Shown here: positions 51,581 through 60,295 of the stretch, piece by piece
How the letters are laid out: each line of letters starts with the position of its first letter
Position numbering within the stretch: the first letter of the stretch is position 1
Assembly: GCF_028736035.1 (NCBI RefSeq)
Contig: NZ_CP117866.1
Location: forward strand, 5,518,001-5,582,000
Reading direction: 5' to 3'
Length of the DNA stretch: 64,000 nt
Origin: Streptomyces sp. T12
Lineage (GTDB): Bacteria > Actinomycetota > Actinomycetes > Streptomycetales > Streptomycetaceae
Position numbers and translations under genes: made by a program
Notes under the pieces: generated by a model
Told to the model about the DNA's origin: nothing
Database searches by the model: none
Seen by the model: only the letters and a program-made list of their open reading frames with translations

Positions 51581-53527
51581 ATGCTGCTCACCGCATTCGG
51601 CATGGCGGGCCGGGTCCACGTGCCCGGCGGCGCCCTCCTGGACGCGACCACGACGTACGGCGTTCCCGGCACGGTCCGCGCCGCAGCCGCCGACAGCCGC
51701 CCCCTGCTGTGCCAGGGCCCCGTGTACGACAACGGCGCCCCCCTGGACGCGGCCCGCGTGGAGCGCGCCGACCGGCTGCAGGTCACCGGCTGGCTCGACC
51801 TCTCCGCGCTGCCGGAGTTCCTGCTGCTCGACGCGGACCGCGAGCCCGGTGCCGCCCTCGCCGCGCTGCAGCGGTTGCTCGACCTGCGCGGCCCCGAAGC
51901 GGTGCGCCGGCTGCGCGGTGACTTCGTACTCGCCCATGTCGCCCCGGACGGCGGGCGGTTGAGCCTGTACCGCGCGGTGAACGCCCTGACGCCGCTGTTC
52001 TGGCGGCAGGACGGCGGCAGTCTGCTGTGGGCCGCCGACCCGGCCCAACTGCTGGGCGACCGCCCGCCCCGGCTCTCCGACGTCGACACCGACGTACTGC
52101 CCATGCTCATCGCCGAGCGCGGCATGCCCGACGACCGCTCGTGGTTCGCCGGGGTCCGCAGGCTGCCGCCCGGCAGCACGCTCGTACTGGAGCACGGCCG
52201 GGGCGCCCGGGTCGAGACGTTCGACGAGTTCCGGCCGTACGACAGCCCGCCCCGCACCATCGACGAGGCGGCCGACGGCCTGCGGGAGCGCATCGCCCAG
52301 GCCTGCGACCGGATGCTCGCCCACGAGTCCGACGCGGTGCTCATGCTCAGCGGCGGCATCGACTCGGCCGCCGTCGCCCACGAGATCGGCTCGGGGCCGG
52401 GCCGGGGCATGGGGCTGCACTTCACCCTGGAGGGCTTTCCCGGCTTCGACGCCGACCGGGAGGCGGCCGAGTCGGTGGCCCGCGCCTGCGGTCTGACGTG
52501 GATGCCGTACGAGATGTCCAAGCACACCCGGGCCGGCGGCGACTACGTCGACATCCCCGCCACCGGCGCGCTGCCGCAGACCCATGTGCCCCTGCAGGGC
52601 ATCGCGGCGGCCGTGGACCAGGCGGAGGCGGCCGGGGCGCGGTTCGTCCTGTCCGGGCTGCTGGCGGACCAGATCTTCGCCCATGATCTGCAACGCGGCC
52701 TGTTCTCGGTGGCGGGCCCCGCGATGCTCGACCCGCGGGTGGCCGGCGAGCCCGTCTGGCAGACGCTCGCGGCCGCCGCGAGGACGTCGTTCGCGGCGGG
52801 CGCCCCGGAAGCGACCGGGAGCGTCACTCGGCGGGGCACCAAGGCCGTGGCCACCGCCCGCTATCTCTACCGGCTGCTCAGCGGCGACCCCACGACCGCC
52901 CTGCCGGACCGCAACGCCATCGTGCACCCCGTCGGCTTCACCGAGGAAGCCGGCGCCCGCGTCACCCTGGCGCTGCGCGACGCCGCCGACCGGGCCCGCG
53001 ACAGCCTGCACTCGGCGATGCGACGAGGCGGCTGGTCCCCGCGCCGGCTGCCGCAGGGCATCACCTCGCTCTTCATGCTCGGCCAGTCGCTGAGCACGGC
53101 CAACCTCCAGGCGGCCTGGATCAACTACGCCCTGCCCAAACACCGGTTGATCAGTACGCCCTTCGCGGACCGGGACGTCGTGGAGTACGCCCTGGCCCTG
53201 CCCGCCCGGCACCGCATCGGCTTCGGACACGGGCTCACCGTCGACAAGTTCGCCCTGCGGCTCGCCTACGCCGACCGGGCGGTACCCGCCGGGATCGGCC
53301 ATCGCATGCAACAGGCCCGCATCGACTCGATGTCCGCGGTGTTCGTCAACCAGAACTTCGAGCTGTGCCGTTCGCTGCTGACCCCCGACTCCCTGCTCTG
53401 CCGGACGGGCGTGCTGAGCCGGACGTTCATCGACGGCCTCACCCGGGCCCGGGTGCACCGCAACGGCGAGGAGATCGCCCGCCTGTGCGTGATCGAGCGC
53501 TGGCTGGAAGGACTGGACGATGCGTGA
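51581..53527 (+). CDS. Lasso macrolactam synthetase (asparagine-synthetase-like, C protein)
   Basis: 648 residues. The N-terminal glutaminase-like part lacks a catalytic Cys at position 2 (MLLTAFG). The PP-loop SGGIDS at 257-262 begins the synthetase domain; later FVLSGLLADQIFAHDL and the C-terminal STPFADRDVVEYALALPARHRIGFGHGLTVDKF follow. It activates the Asp side chain as an acyl-AMP to close the ring on Gly1. It starts 2 bases after the B2 stop. Confidence 0.93.
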   Translation: MLLTAFGMAGRVHVPGGALLDATTTYGVPGTVRAAAADSRPLLCQGPVYDNGAPLDAARVERADRLQVTGWLDLSALPEFLLLDADREPGAALAALQRLLDLRGPEAVRRLRGDFVLAHVAPDGGRLSLYRAVNALTPLFWRQDGGSLLWAADPAQLLGDRPPRLSDVDTDVLPMLIAERGMPDDRSWFAGVRRLPPGSTLVLEHGRGARVETFDEFRPYDSPPRTIDEAADGLRERIAQACDRMLAHESDAVLMLSGGIDSAAVAHEIGSGPGRGMGLHFTLEGFPGFDADREAAESVARACGLTWMPYEMSKHTRAGGDYVDIPATGALPQTHVPLQGIAAAVDQAEAAGARFVLSGLLADQIFAHDLQRGLFSVAGPAMLDPRVAGEPVWQTLAAAARTSFAAGAPEATGSVTRRGTKAVATARYLYRLLSGDPTTALPDRNAIVHPVGFTEEAGARVTLALRDAADRARDSLHSAMRRGGWSPRRLPQGITSLFMLGQSLSTANLQAAWINYALPKHRLISTPFADRDVVEYALALPARHRIGFGHGLTVDKFALRLAYADRAVPAGIGHRMQQARIDSMSAVFVNQNFELCRSLLTPDSLLCRTGVLSRTFIDGLTRARVHRNGEEIARLCVIERWLEGLDDA

Positions 53528-53837
53528 CGAGGAACGCGACCAGGAACGCGACGAAGAACGCGACGAGATCCGCGAGTTCAGGCTCGCCGACCACATCGTC
53601 TTCCGCGAACTCCCCTTCTGCGGAGTGCTGCTGGACACCAGGAAGTTCACCGTCCACCGTCTCTCCCAGCGCGCCGGCCACGTCCTGCGGACCGCACTGG
53701 AGACGGGCGCCCCGAACCCGTACGCCCCGCTGCTCCCCGACGGCGACGAGGACACGGCGCACCGGCTGCGCCACCAGCTCCTCGACCGTCTCGTTGCGAG
53801 CGGCATGGTGCGCCGGGCCCGGAAGGAGCGTAGGTGA
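53520..53837 (+). CDS. Lasso B1 / PqqD-like leader-recognition (RRE) protein
   Basis: 105 residues, overlapping the cyclase by 8 bases. Residues ~1-18 are a charged repeat (DEERDQERDEERDEIR) from three 12-bp DNA repeats. The rest is a PqqD-like winged helix: FRLADHIVFRELPFCGVLLDTRKFTVHRLSQRAGHVLR and the C-terminal HRLRHQLLDRLVASGMV. B1 binds the leader and brings B2 to the substrate. The charged tail is unusual. Confidence 0.85.
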   Translation: MRDEERDQERDEERDEIREFRLADHIVFRELPFCGVLLDTRKFTVHRLSQRAGHVLRTALETGAPNPYAPLLPDGDEDTAHRLRHQLLDRLVASGMVRRARKERR

Positions 53838-54772
53838 GGCCCGGTCCGACGAGCCGCGCACTGGCATGGGTCGGTGACCGGCTGCCCTCCTTCCTCCCGC
53901 CGTCCGACCCGACCGCCTCGCGCGACCGCCTCAAGCCGCTCAGCGAACTCGCGCTCGTGCACTTCCATCTCGCCGGACGGCTCGGCCCGACCGGGGAACT
54001 CGACGACTGGCGGGAGTTCCTCGTCGCGGCGTGCACCGACGGTCTGGCTGCCAGGGCCGCCACCGCCGCGCCGGCCGACGGCCTCTATCTGATGCAGCCC
54101 TGTCTGTGGCTGCGAGCAGCAGGCCACCGGGACGACGACTGCGAACGCGTCCTGCGCGACCAGGCTCGCGCCGGTCTGCGCCCTGGCTCGCCGGGCGTCC
54201 TCCACGCCCTGCAGGCCGCCGGTCTGCTGCGCACGCCGCCGGACTGGCCGGGGCTGTGCCGGACGCGGGTGCTGCGCCGGGAGTGGACGGACGAGGACCT
54301 CGTCCGCGACGCCTACCGCGTCACCCACGCGGTCTTCTACGCCACCGACATGGGCCGTACGACGCTCGCGCTGTCCCCCGCCGAACAGGACCGGTTCGTC
54401 TCGCTGCTGGAGCGACTGCGTGCCTACGCCCGGGACGCCGGCCGCTGGGACCTGCTGATCGAGACCCTGATCGCCCTGCGCGGCATCGGGGCCGCCGCCC
54501 CGGCCGCCGAGGACGCATGGGCGGTACGACGCGAGGAACTGGCCGTCCACTGCGACGGCGGCACCCCCCTGGACGAGGCGGCGGTCCGCCTGCTCACCCG
54601 CTCCCGGTCCCGGCCGGACGAAGCGGCGCTCTTCCGTTCCTGCTACCACGCGACCCTGGCCGACCTGCTGCTCCAGTCCCTGTCGGTTCCCGCGCCGGAA
54701 GGAGACCCCGCACCATGCCCGAAGCCGTCACACCCCAAGGCGCCGTCCCTGACGCGGACGTCATCGTCGTAG
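53834..54772 (+). CDS. Uncharacterised lasso-cluster protein (DUF6895-like)
   Basis: 312 residues from GTG 53834, overlapping B1 by GTGA. It is helical and Leu/Arg/Asp-rich (SELALVHFHLAGRLGPTGELDDWREFLVAAC, YRVTHAVFYATDMG, LLERLRAYARDAGRWDLLIETLIALRGIG). The pattern resembles an actinobacterial family sometimes named DUF6895, found with peptide clusters. I see no catalytic motif. Its end overlaps the FAD monooxygenase start by 58 bases. A role in maturation or resistance is possible but unproven. Confidence 0.7.
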   Translation: MRPGPTSRALAWVGDRLPSFLPPSDPTASRDRLKPLSELALVHFHLAGRLGPTGELDDWREFLVAACTDGLAARAATAAPADGLYLMQPCLWLRAAGHRDDDCERVLRDQARAGLRPGSPGVLHALQAAGLLRTPPDWPGLCRTRVLRREWTDEDLVRDAYRVTHAVFYATDMGRTTLALSPAEQDRFVSLLERLRAYARDAGRWDLLIETLIALRGIGAAAPAAEDAWAVRREELAVHCDGGTPLDEAAVRLLTRSRSRPDEAALFRSCYHATLADLLLQSLSVPAPEGDPAPCPKPSHPKAPSLTRTSSS

Positions 54773-56298
54773 GCGCAGGCCCCGTGGGGCTGATGCTGGC
54801 CTGCGAACTGGCGCTGGCCGGCACCGACGTCCTGGTTCTCGAGCGGGCGGCCGACTTCGACCGGCGGCTGCGCGCACCCGGCATCACCGCCCGCAGCATC
54901 GAGGCGCTGGACCGGCGCGGCCTGCTGGACCCGCTGATGGAGGCCACCGCCCGGGCCGAACCGGCGTACCGGACCGAGCGCGCCCCGCACGGCAGGGCAC
55001 CCGAGATGCTGCCCGTCCGCGCCGGGATCCTCGAAGAGGTCCTGTACGACTGCCTGGTGCGCCTGGGCGGCAGGCTGGAACGCGGGCTGAGCGTGACCGG
55101 CGTGACCGGCGTGACCGATGCGACGGACACGACGAACACGACGGACGTGACCGACGCGCCTGTCGTGGTGACCGCCACCGACGGCGACGGCCGCGGCCGC
55201 GCTTTCCGCGCCGCGTACGTCGTGGGCTGCGACGGCGGCCGCAGTGCGGTCCGCAAGGCGCTCGGCGTCGGCTTTCCCGGTGGGGGACCCGAGGTGACGG
55301 GCTATCAGGCGGTGGTGACGGTCGAGCCCGAGGGCGCCCTGGAGCGGACCTGGAGCCGAACCCCCCGCGGTATCGCGGCCTACGCGCTCGGCCCCAGCCG
55401 GATCGTCAGCGTCGAGTTCGACACCCCGCCCGTGGACCGGCACCGTGAGGTGACCCTCGACGAGGTCGAAGCCAGCCTGCGCCGCACCAGCGGGGTCGAG
55501 GTCACCCTGAGCGACCCGGTCTCGCTCGCACGGTTCACCGGCAACTGCCGGCTGGCGGAGCGCTACCGGCGCGGGCGGGTGTTCCTGGCGGGCGATGCCG
55601 CCCATGTGCACCCGCCCTTCGGCGGACAGGGCCTCAACCTCGGTCTGCAGGACGCGGTCAACCTCGGTTGGAAGCTCGCCGCGGCCGTCCGCGGTGACGC
55701 TCCGGCGGGGCTGCTCGACAGCTATGAGAGCGAACGCCGACCGGTGGCGGCCCGCGTACTGCGCAACTCGGAGGCCGCGACCCGGCTGCTGCACCCCGGC
55801 GCGCACAACAACGCCCCCTACGAGCTGTTCTTCCGGGAGCTGATGACCGATCCCGCGGTCAAGCAGCGCCTTCACGACGTGTACGCGATGAAGGACCTGA
55901 TCTACCCCATGGGCGGGGACGGCGGGGACGGTGGGGACAGCGAGGAGTCGGATCTCCTCGGCCGTGCCGCCCCGGATCTCCTTCTGGAGCGTCCGCGGCC
56001 GTACGACGGCGCGGGCCAGGTGCGGCTGGCCACGCTGCAACGGGCCGGCCGTGCCGTGCTGGTGCACACCACCGACCACAGCGAGCTCCCGCGGCTGGCG
56101 GAGGGCTGGCGGGACCGGGTCGACGTGGTGGCCGCCGGAGCCGTGTCACCGGAGATACCGACGCCCCTGCTCATCCGGCCCGACGGCTACGTCGCATGGG
56201 CCTGCGGCACGGATCCCGACGGGCTCACCGCAGCGCTGCACCACTGGTTCGGCGAGCCGGCCGGGACCAGCGGCTCCGGGACAGCGCGCGCTGCCTGA
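54715..56298 (+). CDS. FAD-dependent monooxygenase of the lasso cluster
   Basis: 527 residues from ATG 54715 with GGAAGGAG upstream. VIVVGAGPVGLMLACELALAGTDVLVLER, VVGCDGGRSAVRKALG and RGRVFLAGDAAHVHPPFGGQGLNLGLQDAVNLGWKL mark a PHBH-type aromatic hydroxylase. Residues ~126-147 are a low-complexity Thr/Val/Asp insert from 9-bp DNA repeats. Its place at the end of the lasso operon suggests it hydroxylates a core Trp or Phe, or acts on another product. This is an inference. Confidence 0.88.
   Translation: MPEAVTPQGAVPDADVIVVGAGPVGLMLACELALAGTDVLVLERAADFDRRLRAPGITARSIEALDRRGLLDPLMEATARAEPAYRTERAPHGRAPEMLPVRAGILEEVLYDCLVRLGGRLERGLSVTGVTGVTDATDTTNTTDVTDAPVVVTATDGDGRGRAFRAAYVVGCDGGRSAVRKALGVGFPGGGPEVTGYQAVVTVEPEGALERTWSRTPRGIAAYALGPSRIVSVEFDTPPVDRHREVTLDEVEASLRRTSGVEVTLSDPVSLARFTGNCRLAERYRRGRVFLAGDAAHVHPPFGGQGLNLGLQDAVNLGWKLAAAVRGDAPAGLLDSYESERRPVAARVLRNSEAATRLLHPGAHNNAPYELFFRELMTDPAVKQRLHDVYAMKDLIYPMGGDGGDGGDSEESDLLGRAAPDLLLERPRPYDGAGQVRLATLQRAGRAVLVHTTDHSELPRLAEGWRDRVDVVAAGAVSPEIPTPLLIRPDGYVAWACGTDPDGLTAALHHWFGEPAGTSGSGTARAA
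55083..55160 (+). repeat. Repeated 9-bp units inside the monooxygenase gene
   Basis: Tandem GTGACCGGC-like and GACGGACAC-like units encode TGVTGVTDATDTTNTTDVTD. The insert lies in a loop near residues 126-147 and can change length in frame. Confidence 0.7.
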
Positions 56299-56310
56299 GC
56301 CGGCTCAGGC
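56293..56310. terminator. 18-bp palindrome at convergent stops
   Basis: GCCTGAGCCGGCTCAGGC is a perfect palindrome containing the stop codon of the monooxygenase and that of the opposing phosphatase. It may form a small bidirectional terminator. Confidence 0.4.
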
Positions 56311-58467
56311 GGTGACGCGGACGAGGAGCAGGGCGACGTCGTCGCTGCGGTGCGCGTACTCCCGGGCGTCGTGGACGAGGATGTCGGCGAGGGCTTCCGC
56401 CCCCAGGTCGCCGGCCCCGGCCAGTCGGGCGGCGAGCGCGTCGGTGACCTCGTCGAGGTCGACGCCGGGGACCTCGACCAGGCCGTCGGTGTACAGCAGG
56501 AGGACGGCGCCCGGCGGCAGGGCGATCTCGGTGGCCGGGTAGGTGGCGGTGGGGTCGATGCCCAGCAGGAGGCCGGGTGCCGGGCGCAGGACCTCGGTGT
56601 GTCCGTCGGGGTGGCGCAGGACGGGCCAGGGGTGGCCGGCGCTGGCCAGGCACGCGGTGTGCTGGGCCAGGTCCAGATGGGCGTAGAGGCAACTCGTGAA
56701 CAGGCCCGGGTCGAGGTCGGTGAGCAGGCGGTTGGTGCGGGCGAGGACCTCGCCGGGGGGTGAGCCGGCCATGGCGTGCACGGCCGTGCGGACCTGGCCC
56801 ATGAGCGCGGCGGCCTGCACGTTGTGGCCCTGGACGTCACCGATGGCCGCGGCGGCGGTCGTGTCGTCGAGGCGGATGAGGTCGTAGAAGTCACCGCCGA
56901 CCTCCATGCCGCGGCCGGCGGGGAGATAGCGGGCGGCCACGTCCAGCCGGGGCAGGCGGGGCAGGGCGTGGGGCAGCAGGCTCGCCTGCAGGCTGTGGGC
57001 GAGTTCGTGGTTGGCGTCGTAGAGCCGCGCGCGGTCCAGGGCTTGGGCGATCAGGTCGGCCAGGGAGGTGAGGACGGCGCGCTCCTCGGGGGCGAAGGGG
57101 TGCGGGCGGTCGTAGGCGAGGACGAGCGAGCCGACGGGGCGTCCGGAGGTGACCAGCGGCAGGAAGGCCCAGGCGGCCATGTCGTCCTGGCGGACTGCCG
57201 GGGGATAGGCGCGTTTCAGGTCGGCGAAGGTGGCGAAGAAGCTGGGGACGCCGCTGGTCAGGGCGTGCACCGCGGGGGTCCGCGAGGTCAGCGGCGTGGC
57301 GTCGAGACGGCTTATGAGTTGGGCGGTGTAGCCGCGGTGGCCGATGATCCGCAGCCTGCCCTCTTCCGCGGTCATCAGCGCCAGGGCCCGGGCTCCGGTG
57401 CCGTGCGGCACCTGGTCGCCGACCCGGTCGACGACGTCCTGCACGCCGACGGCCTCCGTGAGCGTCGCCGCCAGGTGCATGAAGTGGTACAGCGCGGCGG
57501 CCCGGCCGATCCCGGCGGGCGGCGCGGGGCCCGGCTCCCGCGGGCTGTCCGGGGTACCCGCCGGGGCGGGGACGATCCGCACGCTGATGCCCGAGGCGTC
57601 CGGGTAGAGGCTGAACGACAGCCAGGTGTCCGGTGGGCGCAGCGCGGTGAAGGACGTGGGGTGGCGGCTGAGCACCGCGGCCCGGTAGCGGTCCTCGGCG
57701 ACGGGGTCGTTCAGCCAGGGCAGTACCTCCCACGGCCGGGCACCCAGCAGCTCGGACGTGCCGGCGCCGAGGAGATCGACGGCGGTGTCGGTGACGAAGA
57801 CGATCCGCCCGTCGGTGTCCAACGCGCAGCAGCCACCGGGAAGGCGCGCGGCGAAGGCCGCCGCGACCTGGGCCGGGGACGACTCGGACGCGTCGGCTCC
57901 GGGCGGGGGCACCAGGAGCGGTTCGGTCTCCGGCAGCACGGGGTGGCCGCTGTCGGCGGCGGCCCGCAGCAGCAGGCCCAGGCTCCGGCAGGCGTCGCCG
58001 ATCGCGTCGCGTTCGTGTGGGCGCAGCTCCGTGGGGTGCGAGCCGGGCCACTGGAGCACGAGTCCGCCCCACCGGGTGCCGTCGGTGGTGATCGCGGCGG
58101 CGGCCAGGGTGAAGGGGTACGGCAGTACGAGGGCCAGCTGCGGGTAGCGGCGGGCCAGCTCCTCCTGACCGCCGAGCCACACCAGGCGGTGCTCCCGCAG
58201 GGCGTCCGCCACCGGTGTCGGAGCGCCCAGAGCGGCCCTCGCCCACGGCGCGGCGATCTCCCACGGGACTCCGCTCAACAGGGCCAGCCTCAGCACCCGC
58301 TCGCCCGGCCGCAGCAGGTACACCGCGCCCACACAGGCGCCCGTGTCCCGCATCGCCTCCACCAGGGCGGGCGCCAGCAACCCCGGCCCGCGGCCCGTGC
58401 CGGACACGGAGCGGGCGGTGTCCCGCACGCCCTCACCCCTTGCCGTCGACGACATCCGGGGAGCCAT
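56305..58467 (-). CDS. GAF-PAS-GAF-PP2C (SpoIIE) phosphatase
   Basis: 720 residues from ATG 58467. A GAF-like N terminus (VEAMRDTGACVGAVYLLRPGERVLRLALLSG), a PAS-like part (CCALDTDGRIVFVTDTAVDLLGAG), a second GAF (LADLIAQALDRARLYDANHEL) and a complete SpoIIE phosphatase (LQASLLPHALPRLPRLDVAARYLPAGRGMEVGGDFYDLI, GDVQGHNVQAAALMGQVRTAVH, VLLLYTDGLVE) are seen. Such enzymes dephosphorylate anti-anti-sigma factors. It is divergent from a Ser/Thr kinase gene. Confidence 0.92.
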   Translation of the reverse strand: MAPRMSSTARGEGVRDTARSVSGTGRGPGLLAPALVEAMRDTGACVGAVYLLRPGERVLRLALLSGVPWEIAAPWARAALGAPTPVADALREHRLVWLGGQEELARRYPQLALVLPYPFTLAAAAITTDGTRWGGLVLQWPGSHPTELRPHERDAIGDACRSLGLLLRAAADSGHPVLPETEPLLVPPPGADASESSPAQVAAAFAARLPGGCCALDTDGRIVFVTDTAVDLLGAGTSELLGARPWEVLPWLNDPVAEDRYRAAVLSRHPTSFTALRPPDTWLSFSLYPDASGISVRIVPAPAGTPDSPREPGPAPPAGIGRAAALYHFMHLAATLTEAVGVQDVVDRVGDQVPHGTGARALALMTAEEGRLRIIGHRGYTAQLISRLDATPLTSRTPAVHALTSGVPSFFATFADLKRAYPPAVRQDDMAAWAFLPLVTSGRPVGSLVLAYDRPHPFAPEERAVLTSLADLIAQALDRARLYDANHELAHSLQASLLPHALPRLPRLDVAARYLPAGRGMEVGGDFYDLIRLDDTTAAAAIGDVQGHNVQAAALMGQVRTAVHAMAGSPPGEVLARTNRLLTDLDPGLFTSCLYAHLDLAQHTACLASAGHPWPVLRHPDGHTEVLRPAPGLLLGIDPTATYPATEIALPPGAVLLLYTDGLVEVPGVDLDEVTDALAARLAGAGDLGAEALADILVHDAREYAHRSDDVALLLVRVTA

Positions 58468-58638
58468 AAGCGGACAATACGCCCGCCTGGGTGAGGCGGC
58501 ATCCCTCCCCGCCGGGTCCGTTCGCAGGCGTTGTGGTGGCGCCCGCCGAGGTCGCCCGGCCTCGGGTCTCTCAGCAAGGTCGGTTACTGTGCAGGGCGAA
58601 GTGACATGAAGGGGGCAGAGCGGGCGGAGGGCAGGGCT

Positions 58639-60198
58639 GTGGCGGACGAGGGGCGGCTGGTCGCCGGGCGTTACCGGCTCGTCGAGCCCGTCGGCAGCGG
58701 CGGTATGGGCACCGTGTGGCTGGCCGAGGACGAGGTGCTCGCACGCCGGGTCGCGCTCAAGCGGCTCCACACGCAGCCGCATCTGTCCGACGGCGAGGTC
58801 GCCACGCTCTACGAGCGCACCCGCCGCGAGGCGCGCAGCGCCGCCCGGGTCGTCCATCCCAACGTGGTCGTCGTGCACGACGTCGTCGAGGACGACGGCC
58901 GGCCCTGCATCGTCATGGAGTACGTCCCCGCGCCCACCCTCGGCGACGTCCTCAAGGGCGGACACACCCTGCCGCCCGAGGAGGCCGCCCGCATCGGCCT
59001 CGGCATGATCGCCGCCGTACGGGCCGCGCACGCCGCCGGGGTCCTGCACCGCGACATCAAGCCCGGCAACGTCCTGCTCGGCGCCGGCGGCCGGGTGGTC
59101 CTGACCGACTTCGGCATCGCGCAGACCGCCGGCGCCTCGACGCTCACGCAGACCGGGGAGATGGTCGGCTCCATCGACTTCATGGCCCCGGAGCGGATCC
59201 GCGGCCAGAAGCCCGGCCCCTCCTCCGACCTGTGGTCGCTGGGCGCGACGCTGTACCAGGCGGTCGAGGGCAGGCCGCCGTACCGCCGGGACACCGCCAT
59301 GGAGACGGCGTACGCCATCGCCGTGGACCCACTGGAGCCGATGCGGCAGGCCGGCCCGCTGGAACCGCTCATCGAGATCCTGCTGTCGAAGAACCCCGAG
59401 GACCGGCCCACGGCGGAGCAGACGGAACGGGCCCTGCAGGCCAGCTGGTCCGGCGGCCCGACGACCACGCTGTCGGCCGGGGTCGCCCACGACACCCACC
59501 GCGGCACCCCGGACACGGCACCGACGTCCTCGCCCCGGACGCCCCCGCCGCGGCCGACCCCGCCCGTGCCGCCGGAGCAGGGCGGCCGGGGTGGCCGGGG
59601 CGGCCGCAAGCGAGGGCGGCGCACTCTCGTGGCCGTCGCTGTCGTCCTGGCCGCGGTCGCCGCGGCCGGCACGCTCTTCGTGTCGTCGCGGGGCGACGGC
59701 GACGCGGCCGACACGCACGGGACCAGCAGCGCGCCCACCCCGTCGACCGCCCCCTCGCCCGTCCCCGACGGCTACCACCTGGTCCGCGACCAGCAGCTCG
59801 GCGTCTCCTTCCCCGTGCCGGACGGCTGGACGCGGAAGAAGGGCGAGGCCGACGAGGTCACCTACACCGATCCGACCGGCCTGGCCGGCATCACCATCGG
59901 CATGGTGGACCCGGCCGGCTCGCACCCCATCGAGCACTTCAAGGACATCGAGGCGAACACCAAGGTCAACTACTCCACGTACCGCAGGCTGCGGATGCAG
60001 AAGACCAAGTTCAAGGACAAGCCGGCCGCGGTGTGGGAGTTCACCTTCCACGGCCGCGCCCGCGCCTTCCGCGCCATCGACCTCGGATACGGCACGGCGG
60101 GCGGCCGGGAGTACGACATCTACCTGTCGGCCCCGACCGCCGAATGGGACACCTACCGCCCCGTCTTCAACCACGTGCGCGACGGGTTCGCCGACTAG
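58639..60198 (+). CDS. Membrane Ser/Thr protein kinase (Hanks type)
   Basis: 519 residues from GTG 58639, chosen because GGAGG lies 8 bases upstream; ATG 58606 is the alternative. The kinase domain has the Gly loop VGSGGMGTVW, Lys in VALKRL, HRDIKPGNVLL and DFGIA. A Pro-rich linker, one membrane helix (RTLVAVAVVLAAVAAAGTLFV) and an outside domain (LGVSFPVPDGWTRKKGEADEVTYTDPTG) follow. It lies beside the PP2C phosphatase gene; whether they act on the same target is not known. Confidence 0.93.
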   Translation: MADEGRLVAGRYRLVEPVGSGGMGTVWLAEDEVLARRVALKRLHTQPHLSDGEVATLYERTRREARSAARVVHPNVVVVHDVVEDDGRPCIVMEYVPAPTLGDVLKGGHTLPPEEAARIGLGMIAAVRAAHAAGVLHRDIKPGNVLLGAGGRVVLTDFGIAQTAGASTLTQTGEMVGSIDFMAPERIRGQKPGPSSDLWSLGATLYQAVEGRPPYRRDTAMETAYAIAVDPLEPMRQAGPLEPLIEILLSKNPEDRPTAEQTERALQASWSGGPTTTLSAGVAHDTHRGTPDTAPTSSPRTPPPRPTPPVPPEQGGRGGRGGRKRGRRTLVAVAVVLAAVAAAGTLFVSSRGDGDAADTHGTSSAPTPSTAPSPVPDGYHLVRDQQLGVSFPVPDGWTRKKGEADEVTYTDPTGLAGITIGMVDPAGSHPIEHFKDIEANTKVNYSTYRRLRMQKTKFKDKPAAVWEFTFHGRARAFRAIDLGYGTAGGREYDIYLSAPTAEWDTYRPVFNHVRDGFAD

Positions 60199-60213
60199 CC
60201 CGGCGCATCCACG

Positions 60214-60254
60214 CCCTAGCAACTACTTTTGCACCGCAAAAGTAGTTGCTAGGG
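60214..60254. promoter_or_regulatory. Perfect 19-bp inverted repeat overlapping a promoter
   Basis: CCCTAGCAACTACTTTTGC (60214-60232) and its exact complement (60236-60254) flank a 3-base centre. It is AT-rich in a GC-rich region. TTTGCA (60228) and TAGGGT (60250) could be -35 and -10, 16 bases apart. It lies before a membrane-protein/winged-helix pair and is the probable operator of that regulator. Confidence 0.7.
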
Positions 60255-60295
60255 TGGGTGTACTTGCTCGCCAGAAAAACGAGGGGGACTCCGTC

